Shown piece after piece: positions 9,123 to 19,737 of a DNA stretch of 64,000 nt (positions are counted from its first letter, which is position 1; every line of letters starts with the position of its first letter). Source of the DNA: Elymus sibiricus (taxonomy: Eukaryota; Streptophyta; Magnoliopsida; Poales; Poaceae); the NCBI GenBank assembly GCA_039707655.1, contig CM077665.1:443361531-443425530 (forward strand), given 5' to 3'. The position numbers and the translations under genes were made by a program. The notes under the pieces were generated by a model. It did no database searches. It was not told the DNA's origin and saw only the letters and a list, made by a program, of their open reading frames with translations.

Positions 9123-12100
9123 CCCCCTCCTTCTTGCGATGAGGCTTGCCCCCAAGCCTCTGCAGTAGGGAAACGGCTCTGAAGTTCTTGCTTGTCTTCC
9201 CAGGTGTCTTCGAGCGATGCAGGATCAGACCACCTGACGAGGATCTGCTCGACCATGGCTCCGCGCTTGCGACACCAGCGGAAAGCCAAATTTTTTGCTG
9301 GAACCACAGGAACCTCAGGAGTTGCCGGAAGCTGTTGTTGAACTTGCGTACCTGGCAGGAGAGCTTTTCGGAGTAGTGACACATGGAAGACTGGGTGCAC
9401 CAAAGCGTTCGCCGGCAGCTCCAGTTTATAGGTTACAGGGTTGATCTTGGTGGTGATGGAGTACGGCCCGTAGTAGCGGAAGGACAGCTTGTGGTTGGCA
9501 CGCTTGGCCACCGATGATTGCACATATGGTTGCAGCTTCAGGTAAACTTTGTCACCCACCTCGAACGCGCGTTCAGAACGCTTCTTATCTACTTGTTGTT
9601 TCATCCGCAGACGAGCACGTTGAAGATGTTGCTGTAACAAGTCCTGGATCGTGGCGCGCTCGTCGAGCCAAGTTTGTAGAGCAGGGACAGAGCAAGAAGT
9701 GGTGGTGGTGATTCCCCAATGGCGGGGTTCATGCCCAAACATGGCCATGAAAGGGGTCATGCCAATAGCTGAATGTGGTGCGGCATTGTACCAGAATTGT
9801 GCCAGAGGGATCCAATGGCTCCATCTTTTTGGGCAAGAATGCGTGAAGCAGCGCAGAAAAGTTTCAAGGCACTGATTGACACGTTCCGACTGGCCGTCGG
9901 TCTGTGGGTGGTTGGCAGTGCTCATGCGGAGATCGGTGCCGGCATAGCGAAAAAGCTCTTGCCAAAGTGGCTAGTGAAAACGGGATCACGGTCGGAAATA
10001 ATTGACTTAGGGAAGCCGTGGATGGGATAGATGCGTTGCATATACAGCAAGGCAACGCGGGAAGCGGTATAGGGATGAGCAAGGGGCAGGAAGTGTGCGA
10101 ATTTGGTCATTGTGTCGACCAAGACCCAAATGCAGTTAAACTGACCTGATTGCGGAAGTCCATCAATGAAATCCATAGTGATCATATCCCATGAGGCGTT
10201 GGGAATTGGAAGTGGTTGGAGGAGCCCCGGCGAAGGCACGCGCTCTGCTTTGGCTTGTTGACAGATTTGACAGCACTGAACGTACTGGAGGACATGGGCT
10301 TTCATTTTTGGCCAGGCGAACAGGCGCCGGATGCGTTTGTAGGTGACGGGAAATCCAGAGTGCCCCCCCCCCCCACCGGGCTATCATGGAAAGCAGAAAT
10401 GATTTGTTGCTGCAGCGCGAGGCTTCCTCCCAGCCAGATGCGATTTCAGAAACGCAGAATCCCGTGAGATAAACTGAAACACCCTTTTGGATCTGGACGG
10501 ATTACCAACTGCTCCAGGAGGCGCTGTGCTTGGGGATTGGAATTGTAACTTGCTTCGATATCTTCGAGCCATGCTGGTTGGCAACTAGAGATGGCCATTG
10601 TTTGTTCCGCATGAGGTAAGCGAGATAAGGCGTCAGCAGCACCATTATCCGCGCCTTTCTTGTACACAATCTTGTACTGTAATCCGAGCAGCTTGGTGAA
10701 AGCTCTCTGCTGCCATGGCGTTGTGAGCCGCTGTTCTTGCAGGTAGACAAGACTGCGCTGATCCGTCTTGATTATGAACTCAGCGGACTGCAGATAAGGC
10801 CGCCACTGGTCCACTGCAGCAATAATCGCCAAATACTCCTTCTCATAAGTGGACAGCCCCCGGTACTTAGTACAGAGTGACTTGCTCATAAAGGCGATGG
10901 GGTGCCCTTCTTGCTGTAAGATTGCTCCAATTCCAGCGTCGGTCTCCACTGTGAACTGCTTCTGAAAATTCGGTAGGGCTAGCACAGGTGCAGTGACTAA
11001 CCCGCGTTTGAGGACCTGGAAACTCTGCTCGGTGTTTTCTGTCCAGACGAACGGCGTTCCCTTCTTGAGGATATTGAAGAGGGGCCGAGCCACAATGCCA
11101 AACTGCCAGACGAAACGACGGTAGTAACCTGCCAGCCCCAAGAACTGCCTGACCTCTTTTACATTTGTAGGGGTAGGCCAAGCAACCACTACCTCAATCT
11201 TCGCGGGATCTGTGGCAACCCCTTCCGCGCTGATAACATGTCCCAGATAAGTGATTCGTTGTTGGCCAATGCTGCATTTACTTCGTTTCACCTTCCATTG
11301 GTCACGGCGAAGGAGTTCGAAGACTTGTCGCAGGTGTTCTGCATGCTCTTGCAGAGTCTTGCTGAACACAAGGATGTCCTCAAAGAATGACAAGACACAC
11401 TCACGCATCACTGGTTGGAGAGTGCTGTTGATGGCGCCGTTGAAAGTTGCTGGACCACCCGCGAGTCCGAAAGACAGCACCTTGAATTCAAAATGTCCCG
11501 AGTGTGTTTGGAATGCAGTCTTGAATTCCTCTCCTTCAGCCAGGCGAATCTGATGATAGCCTGCTCGCAAGTCGAGCTTGGAAAACCATTTAGCCCCGTG
11601 CAGTTCGTCTAGAAGTTCTTCAATTACGGGTACCGGGTACTTGCCGACCACAGTCATAGCATTGAGCTGTCGGTAATCGATGCATAATCGCCATGTACCA
11701 TCTTTCTTTTTGACCAAAATCACGGGCGAAGAAAAAGGACTGTTGCTGCGCTGAATGACACCTGACTTCAACAACTCTTGCACTTGCTTCTCGACCTCAT
11801 CTTTATGCTCAGGTTTGTGCCTGTATGGCCTCAAGTTCACCGGTTGCGCTCCTGCCATCAGGGGTATCCTATGATCGCAATCCCGGCGCGGAGGAAGGCC
11901 TGTTGGGTCGCCAAACACATCTTCAAACTGATCGATGACTCTCTGAATGTTGTCAGGTGTTGGCATGTACACTTCATCTCCTTCAGTGATCTGATACACT
12001 TGAACAACTTGCGTCAGTGAGCCTTGTTTCTGCAGAGATTGCAACTGCAAAGCGTTGATCTCAGAGCAGGGCCCAATGCCGTCTTGGTGGCCTCGCAACT

Positions 12101-13775
12101 GCGCGGGACCACGAGGAGTGGTGATCAGCAGCTGTTTGCCCCGCCAGTCCACGCTCATCGGGCTGTGCTCCTCTAACCAGTCCATGCCGAGGATGGCATC
12201 ATACGCTCCCAACGGCAACACCTTCATGTCGGTGATGAACTCGTGTGTCTGCGATACCCAACTGCACTGAGGAATGTGGGAGATACAGCAGAGTTCACCT
12301 CCATCTGCAACCTTGACGCGGCAGGGGCGGTGGAGTGGGACCACGCCCGTCAGAACTGATGCCAGACGCGCGTCGATGAAGGACGTAGAGCTCCCGGAAT
12401 CAACCAGGAGTAGCACCTCGTGGCCCTGCAGCCAAGCGTGAAGGCGAATTGCCTTCGAGGGTGTGCTGCCGGTGAGGGCGTGGCGCGAGATCGCCATCGC
12501 AGTTTCCGCCCACGCGTCGCTGAGCGGTGGGCTTTGTGGATCGTTGTCGGAGTTGATGCCGAACAGCTCGAGGAGCTCCTTGACGACGTGGAGTTGCACG
12601 CTGGTGGGGCAGCTGTGGTCCTGCCCCCAACGCTCCCCGCACTTGAAGCAGAGGCCCTTCGCACGGCGATACTCTCGCAGCGCCTTGAGCTTGGCGCCAT
12701 CGGCACGGCTGGCCTCCACCGCGCGCCGATCGGTGGCCGTTGGCGCCGTTGGTGGTCGTCCTTGAGGTGGTGGTGGTGGGAGCGCCATGGGCACACCCGT
12801 GCTGCTGCGTGTACTCCACTCCGGAGTGGTGGCACACGCCGAACTGGGACGCGCGCGCTCTCGCGAGGCACCGTCTGTCACCTCCTCCTGAAGCAGCGCC
12901 AGGGCGCACGCGGTATCGAGATCGGGCGGCCGCTGCACCAGTACCACCACGCGGATGTCGGCCCGGAGTCCCTCAACAAAACGAGTAAGGTAATAATAAG
13001 GGTGAATTGATTCGGAGTAAGCACAAAGATGACTGATAATCAACTCAAATTGTTCAATGTAATCCGCTACAGATGCTTTCTGGGACACAGAGTAAAATTG
13101 ACGGATCAAAAGTTGGTGGCGGTCGCGACCAAATCTCGTGCACAACAGTGACGAGAAAGACTCCCAGTTAAGCTCCGTCAACTTTCTCTGCACTGATTGC
13201 AACCACACCGATGCGGTGCCCGCAAAATTCAGTGCCCGCAAAATTCTGATCTGAAAATACTGCTCGCACAACGTCTTCCAGAGACGCGGGTTCTCGCCCG
13301 TGAATTGGGGAAAACCGATCGAAGGATGGGTCTGGCCAATCCCCGCGAGCAGTTGACTGGCGTGCGCGTAGGGGGAAGCGATGGATGGTGAAACGGGAGG
13401 TGGTGACTGACCGTTGGCCGGGGTGGCCATCGACGCGAACGCCGGTGCCAGGCCCCGTGGTATGACGTCGATGCCGCGGTCGATTGACCCGAGGACATCG
13501 CCCTCCGCGCTCTTGCTGGTGACGACGCGGTCATGCAGTGGCGCTGCTGGTGCAGGCGGTGATGGCGCGGTTGCCTCCGCCGGCCGCTCCTCCGTGGTTG
13601 GGGAATGCGCTTGGAGTTTCACGACCGTCACCGAGAGCTGGTCCACGCGCCGCTCCAGATCGGGCCGCCACTGGGCCAGATCGTCCAGCTTGGCGGTGTG
13701 GCCGTGTATGTCGGTGTGGATCGCGTCAAGGGAGCCGGTGAGCTTGTCAAAGTAGTCCTTGAACGACGGATCCAT
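9005..13775 (-). pseudogene. chromovirus gag-pol polyprotein, one stop and two frameshifts
   Basis: Starts at ATG 13775 (MDPSFKDYFDKLTG). Gag includes the conserved NFAGTASVWLQS and the single CCHC-like knuckle CFKCGERWGQDHSC. Protease has LLVDSGSSTSFID. RT spans WRLCIDYRQLN and LDLRAGYHQIR, but its active site reads FFED where FxDD is expected. RNase H has VETDAG, GHPIAFMSKSL and ALSRLPH. A TGA at 10446 ends the first frame. A run of 12 C at 10363-10374 shifts the frame before the integrase zinc-binding part (CCQICQQ, 10305-9970). A second one-base shift lies near 9950-9960. The last frame has [17 protein letters not shown], the end of the integrase core, and a chromodomain-like [17 protein letters not shown], and it runs 118 bp into the 3' LTR before its stop at 9005. 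Not functional as it stands. Confidence 0.85.
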
Positions 13776-13859
13776 GGCACCGATGCGGTCCTTGATCGAC
13801 TTCTGCAACCGCGTCTCGATCAGGTGCGCTAGGGCAGATTGCTGGCTCTGAATACCAGA

Positions 13860-14169
13860 TCTTAACAACCCAACAATTCCTCTCTCGATCTATTGCAATA
13901 ACTCACGAATACGAGTAGCAATTCAGGTTACAATCTCTGGATACAAGAATAGAAAGGGGGAAACAGGAGGGAGCCGCCGCCGCCGGTGCCGTGATCCACT
14001 GGATGACTCCACAAGCGTGTGAGGTAGGGTTAAGTAGCAGGTGGGGCTGGCTCACACCCACTCTGGCCCGTGGACTCTCATGTTGGGCCGTCGCTGTCTG
14101 ATGGGCCGAGCCATGGGCGAGGCCGTGTTGCCGCTGCCTGGACGGTTCGCCTTGTTTGTGGTCCTGACA
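13860..14169 (-). repeat. 5' LTR of the Reina-like element
   Basis: 310 bp. The inner terminus has mutated from TG to TC on the plus strand. Followed on the plus strand by ATGAC, the second copy of the target-site duplication. Confidence 0.88.
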
Positions 14170-17100
14170 ATGACGTTGTCGGGTGGTGGCGACCGATCTA
14201 CGTTGACTCCTCTCGTGAATTCAACGCGCGGCGGTGATCGCTCTACATCGACTCCCCCAGTGTCTTTCACATGCGGCTCTACATTGACTTGCTACTCTCG
14301 GTCGACTCTACACACGGCTTCCACGGGTGGTGGTTTCTGCTCATCGTCGGCATGTGTTTCTACCTCAACCTCTCCTGCTGTGTCCTTGTCTGCGCGTGAG
14401 ATTGCGCAACTACGATGCCTGCTTGATGCTTGGGATTCTTCACCGACAGATTCTACAGTTTCCGTGGCTGACTCTTCTGGCACTGAGAAACCACCATCTA
14501 CTCATTCAGGTACATCCCCATGGATTCTTGATACTGGAGCGTCTTTTCATATGACTTATGATTCTTCCACTTTGACCTCTGTTCAACCTGTCGAGTCTCA
14601 TGTTCGTATGGCTGATGGCACTCCCCTCCCTGTAGCTAGTCGAGGCACTCTTAGTACATCTTCCTTTCATGTTCCCTATGTTGCTCATGTTCCTCGACTT
14701 ACCATGCAACTCATATCTGGTGGTCAGATTGTTGACTCTAGTTGTAGGGTCATTCTCGACTTTGATTCGTGTTTTGTTCAGGACCGTCACATGGGCGCTC
14801 TGCTTGGTGCTGGCCCTCGTCGCTCTGATGGTCTCTGGGAGTTTGACTGGCTTCGTCTTCCCTCCGCTGCCACCGCCGCCGGTCTCACCACCCCTGTTGC
14901 TGCATCTACCAGCTCTTTTCAGCAGTGGCATCATCGTCTTGGCCATTTATGTGGTTCTCGTCTCTCGTCTTTGGTTCATCGTGGTGTTCTGGGGTCTGTC
15001 TCCGGTAACGCTTCGTTGGATTGTCGGGGTTGTAGGCTTGGTAAGCATATTCAGCTACCGTATCCTCACAATGATTCGGTGTCCGAGCGCCCTTTTGATC
15101 TCGTTCACTCTGATGTTTGGGGTCCGGCTCCCTTCGCTTCGAAAGGGGGTCATCGCTACTATATTATCTTTATAGATGATTTCTCTCGGTACACTTGGAT
15201 CTACTTCATGTCTTCTCGTAGTGAGGTCTTATCTATATACAAAAAATTTGCTGCCATGGTTCAAACCCAGTATTCCACTCCTATTCATGTTTTTCGCGCA
15301 GATTCTGCTGGTGAGTATATCTCTCATGCGCTGCGAGGATTCCTTGCTGAGCAGGGTACTCTTGCTCAATTCTCTTGTCCTGGTGCTCATGCTCAGAATG
15401 GTGTGGCTGAGCGCAAGCATCGACACCTTCTTGAGACGGCGCGTGCGATGATGATCACCGCCTCTCTTCCGCCTCACTTCTGGGCTGAGGCTGTTACCAC
15501 TTCCACCTATCTCATCAACATTCAGCCATCTGCTGCTCTACAAGGTGGTATTCCTCTTGAGCGTCTTTCTGGTCGTTCTCCTGATTATTCAGCACTTCGT
15601 TTGTTTGGTTGCGTTTGCTATGTTTTACTTGCCCCTCGTGAACGCACCAAACTGACCGCTCAGTCTGTTGAGTGTGTATTTCTCGGATACAGTGATGAGC
15701 ATAAGGTCTATCGGTGCTGGGATCCTATCGGTCGCCGGATGCGTATTTCCCGGGACATCACCTTTGATGAGTCTCGTCCCTTCTACCCGCGTCCATCCTC
15801 CTCGGCTTTTTCAGCGGATGACATCTCTTTTCTTACGTTTCCGGATACACCTCCCTCTGTGCCCAGTATTCCTATTCCTCGTCCTACTGTTGCAGATCCG
15901 ACGCCGTCCTCTCCTATAGATTCTTCTCCTCCCTCATCGCATGACTCTCCACCTTCATCACCGGTACCTTCCCCTTCTCCACCTTGATCACCGATACCTT
16001 CTCCTTCTCCATCTTCATCACCGATACATTCCCCATCTCCACCTCCAGTGATTCCACCTCTTCCTTCCTTTCCTTTCCATTATACTCGCCGTCCACGTGT
16101 TGTGGATAAATCCACTGACGTGCCATCTACTTCTGGTACGTCGTCCTTCTCATCCCAGCCGACTTATGGTCTTCGGGCTCTGCCTCTCCCTCCCCCTGAC
16201 CGCTACTCTCCTAGTCAATATGGTCTTTCGGCTGTACTTGAGCCTACCTCTTATCGCGATGCTGTTGTTCATCCTGAATGGCAGTTTGCAATGGCGGAGG
16301 AGCTTGCTGCTCTTGAGCGCACCGGCACATGGGATCTTGTTTCTCTTCCTCCCGGTGTTCGTCCCATCACTTGTAAGTGGGTCTACAAGGTTAAGACTCG
16401 CTATGATGGTTCTCTTGAGCGTTACAAAGCTCGCCTTGTGGCTCGTGGCTTTCAGCAGGAGCATGGTCGTGATTACGATGAGACTTTTGCTCCTGTGGCC
16501 CATATGACCACTATCCGCACACTTCTCGCTGTGGCCTCTATTCGCCACTGGTCTGTTTCTCAACTTGATGTTAAGAATGCCTTTCTTAATGGTGAGTTGC
16601 GTGAGGAGGTTTATATGCAGCCACCACCCGGGTATTCTGTTCCTGATGGCATGGTATGCTGTCTCCGTCGCTCTCTTTATGGCCTTAAGCAAGCCCCTCG
16701 TGCCTGGTTTGAGCGTTTTGCCTCTGTGGTGACCGCCGCTAGTTTTTCAGCGAGTGCTCATGACCCGGCGCTGTTTGTCCACCTTTTAGCTCGTGGGCGG
16801 ACTCTTCTTCTTCTATATGTTGATGACATGATTATCACTGGCGACGACCCTGAGTACATTGCCTTTGTCAAGGCCCGTCTCAATGAGCAGTTTCTTATGT
16901 CCGATCTTGGTCCTCTTCGTTACTTTCTTGGGATTGAGGTTTCCTCCACCTTTGATGGCTTTTTTATTTCCCAAGAAAAGTATATCCAGGATCTTCTTAC
17001 TCGTGCGGCTCTTAGTGATGAGCGCACTGTTGAGACTCCTATGGAGCTCAATGTTCACCTTCGCGCTTCTGATGGCGAGCCCTTGTCTGATCCGACACAT

Positions 17101-17782
17101 TATCGTCATCTTGTTGGGAGTCTTGTCTATCTCGCTGTCACTCGTCCGGGTATCTCCTATCCTGTCCATATCTTGAGTCAGTTTGTTTCCGCTCCCACTT
17201 CAGTTCACTATAGTCACCTTCTTCGTGTTCTACGATATCTTCGTGGCACCATCTCTCATCGTCTCTTTTTCCCCCGTTCCAGCTCGTTACAGCTCCAGGC
17301 CTATTCGGATGCTACATGGGCCAGTGATCCTTCGGATCGCCGTTCCCTTTCTGCTTACTGTGTTTTTCTTGGTGGTTCTCTCATTGCCTGGAAGACGAGG
17401 AAACAGACTGCAGTTTCTCGTTCGAGTGCAGAGGCCGAGTTGAGAGCTATGGCTCTTCTGACAGCAGAGGTGACTTGGTTACGATGGCTACTGGAGGATT
17501 TTGGTGTTTCTGTTACTACACCTACCACCCTGTTGTTCGACAGTACAGGTGCTATCAGTATTGCGCGGGATCCCGTGAAGCATGAGCTTACCAAGCATAT
17601 TGGCGTTGATGTTTTTTATGTGCGCGCTGCTGTGCAGGATCATGTTATTGCTCTTCAGTATGTGCCTTCCGAGTTACAACTAGCGGACTTCTTTACGAAG
17701 GCACAGACTAGAGCGCACCATAGTTTTCACCTCTCCAAACTCAGTGTTGTGGATCCACCATGAGTTCGAGGGGGGGGGGGGG

Positions 17783-17900
17783 TGTTAGAGTTATACAGAT
17801 GATGGCCTTTGGCCTTTTGTATTCTTGCCTTTTGGCATCCTCTGTACATCATATATATGGTGGCTTTGGCCTCCTAGTAATACAAGTTGCTTTCATAACA
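17783..17900 (+). repeat. 3' LTR of the Copia element
   Basis: 118 bp, TG...CA, starts TGTTAGAGTTATACAG directly after a 13 G run. It includes the CATATATATGG segment, a possible TATA box. Followed by GTAAA, the second copy of the target-site duplication. Confidence 0.88.
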
Positions 17901-17905
17901 GTAAA

Positions 17906-19737
17906 TGTACACATTGTCTACATACACATTTTAATATAAAAAATCAAAAAAATCCTGCATGTATATCCGGACATTATGTCCATGCACAATGTTTCGGTAA
18001 AAAAGAACATTTTTTATGGCTTGTGTAAAAGAGACGAATTTCCATGCTTGATTATAACTATTCACGAGACATTTTTTTATCTTTTTTACACATGCCACAA
18101 AAAATGTTATTTCTTTGCAAAATTTTGTGTGCGAATATACAGTGTCCGGATGTACACGCGAAATTATTGTTCGGATTTTTTTAACATTATGAAATTTGTT
18201 TTTATATATATTTCACAAATTTTGTTTGAGAGGATATATTTCACAATAGGTGTATCTACAGCTATGAGCCAAAACAGCACTCTCGTAGAGTAGCACTTGC
18301 GCACGTGTGCTAGGCCTTGTAACATGTTCTATCTATCCTGTCTTAATGGTGATTTTTGTTCCAGCCACCAATAAGCAAATCAGAGGGCTCGCTATCAAAA
18401 TCTTTTAAATTTCAAAGACAAAATCAATAAAACTAGGCTTTGTCACAGACATTAAGGCTGACTGGCTGAAGGTCAGCTAAAGAAAGCAAGCTCCAAAGTA
18501 TGTTCCATGATCCATCACAGACAAGCAAGCCCCGACAAGGAAACAGTGTTAGAACGTTCATCCCTACGAAGATGAGTTCTCTTTGGCAGCTCACACAGTT
18601 GGACACAAGTCATCATAAGACCTAAAAATAGCAACACGCGTTTCTAGACGGTCAACATTCATCATAAATCCATCACAGGCGAGCAATAACATCGGAAGCT
18701 CCTAACGTTGCAGCATGCATTTCTGGACAGCCAGCATTCTTCATAAATCCATGAACAGTGCAAAGCTTCTCTATTTCCTTGCTATAGAAAGACAAATCTT
18801 CGCAGCTCTGTTTCCTATCAGAACATTACAAGCATAACTGAAACCTGCATGAGTGAAAGGCAAAGATCATTGACTCGATGAGGGATTGAAGCACAGGAAT
18901 TATCATCTGTATGACTTCAGGCAAAGTTCTAATTAACACACAGAAATCAAGGTTCACATCTTTATGACCTCATGGTCCCGCCCCTCTAGTATACACCACA
19001 AGCAAACATGATTATCTTCATGACAGAGGGTTGCCAAATATTCAAACAATTAGGTGAATTATAGAGGATTGCAATAAATAATCCAAGATAATCAAGACAG
19101 GTTATCCTGCAAAACCATTAACACAGATTTACGGCAGACAACTACATCATGCCCATAAAAAAACTTAGATCGGTACATATCCAAATAATCAAAGGGAAGT
19201 TGGAAAGACCAACCGACCGCATCTTCTTACCTCTAGTTGAAGCTGGAACCCGTGCACACAAAATTAGAACCTGTAAAAGTATTCAAGCAACACAATCAAC
19301 TCAGTAGGACGTTATCAAAATATATGGGGTATTTTGCAGAATATAACAGTTTATTCCGACCATCAGACAACTTTTACATAATAAAAATGGAAAAAAAAAA
19401 TCACGGACAAGGACACCCACCCATAAACTACGAGCAGGAACCATAACTCAAGTGAAGAATAATATATTCAGACGTTAGTTTTCATAAGTGGAATCTACAT
19501 GGCAGCAAATTCAATCAAAATGGGTGCCAATATTGTAAATTAACGCAAACTGATATGGTATAATTTTGGACAAGTTTCAGCAGTTAGATAAATGTAATGC
19601 ACTGTTTTCACGAATGTAGTTTCTATGTTTCTTCCAATTACATGCAAATAAATAATTAGTTATTTCAAGTTTGAGGTTCTCTTTACTGCCCCATTTATAA
19701 GTAAAACATGCAGAGGAAAATAGCATAAACAGAAGAA
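17906..19737. other. intergenic, AT-rich, no gene seen
   Basis: Sequence between the Copia element and the 3' end of the F-box gene. 17940-18300 has many A and T runs and inexact inverted phrases (for example CCGGACATTATGTCC and GTGTCCGGATGTACAC), which suggests a decayed DNA transposon end, but no terminal repeat can be paired. The part next to 19738 will include the 3' UTR of the F-box gene. Confidence 0.35.

Larger units (their letters stand above)
8813..14169 (-). mobile_element. Ty3/Gypsy chromovirus, Reina-like, nested in the Copia element
   Basis: Minus-strand element of 5,357 bp. LTRs of 310 bp at 13860-14169 (5') and 8813-9122 (3'); target-site duplication ATGAC at 8808-8812 and 14170-14174. 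The two LTRs differ at about four positions by eye (1.3%), so the insertion is recent, perhaps half a million years at the grass rate of 1.3e-8 per site per year. The primer site after the 5' LTR reads CTGGTATTCAGAGCC. The polypurine tract before the 3' LTR is AAGAAGGAGGGGG (9123-9135). Size, short LTRs, RT type and a C-terminal chromodomain-like segment fit the Reina clade. Confidence 0.88.
8691..17763 (+). pseudogene. Copia pol polyprotein (exonised by the nested Gypsy: 8691-8812 and 14175-17763)
   Basis: ATG at 8691. The frame runs to 8812, is split by the Gypsy element and continues in the same frame from 14175, so removing the insert and one TSD copy restores a continuous frame. Domains: protease [12 protein letters not shown] (about 14518-14553); GAG-pre-integrase HHRLGH and C..C at about 14930-15050; integrase [14 protein letters not shown] and [10 protein letters not shown] from about 16320 with CKWVYKVK, YKARLVARGF, LDVKNAFLNGEL and the active site YVDD (about 16818-16829); RNase H with YSDATWASDP, SSAEAE and LADFFTKA; stop 17761-17763. 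A premature in-frame TGA at 15985-15987 interrupts the linker between integrase and RT. The second integrase Asp is followed by SAGEY instead of the usual NGGEF. Confidence 0.8.
7874..17900 (+). mobile_element. Ty1/Copia retrotransposon with short LTRs, gag-less, split by a Gypsy insertion
   Basis: Complete element with LTRs 7874-7950 and 17783-17900 and a 5 bp target-site duplication GTAAA (7869-7873 and 17901-17905). A primer-binding site TGGTATCATGAGC (7951 on) and a run of 13 G as polypurine tract (17770-17782) are present. Without the inserted chromovirus (8813-14169 plus one TSD copy) it would be about 4.7 kb. The pol part is protease, integrase, RT, RNase H in Copia order. The usual UBN2-type gag and the CCHC knuckle are missing; 7967-8690 is a C-rich, non-coding leader. 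It may have depended on gag from other elements, or lost gag by deletion. Confidence 0.88.

Noticed and set aside
14041..14169. Start of a long frame at 14041 taken as the Copia protein N-terminus
   Set aside because: 14041-14169 is chromovirus LTR; the Copia frame resumes only after the ATGAC duplication at 14174.
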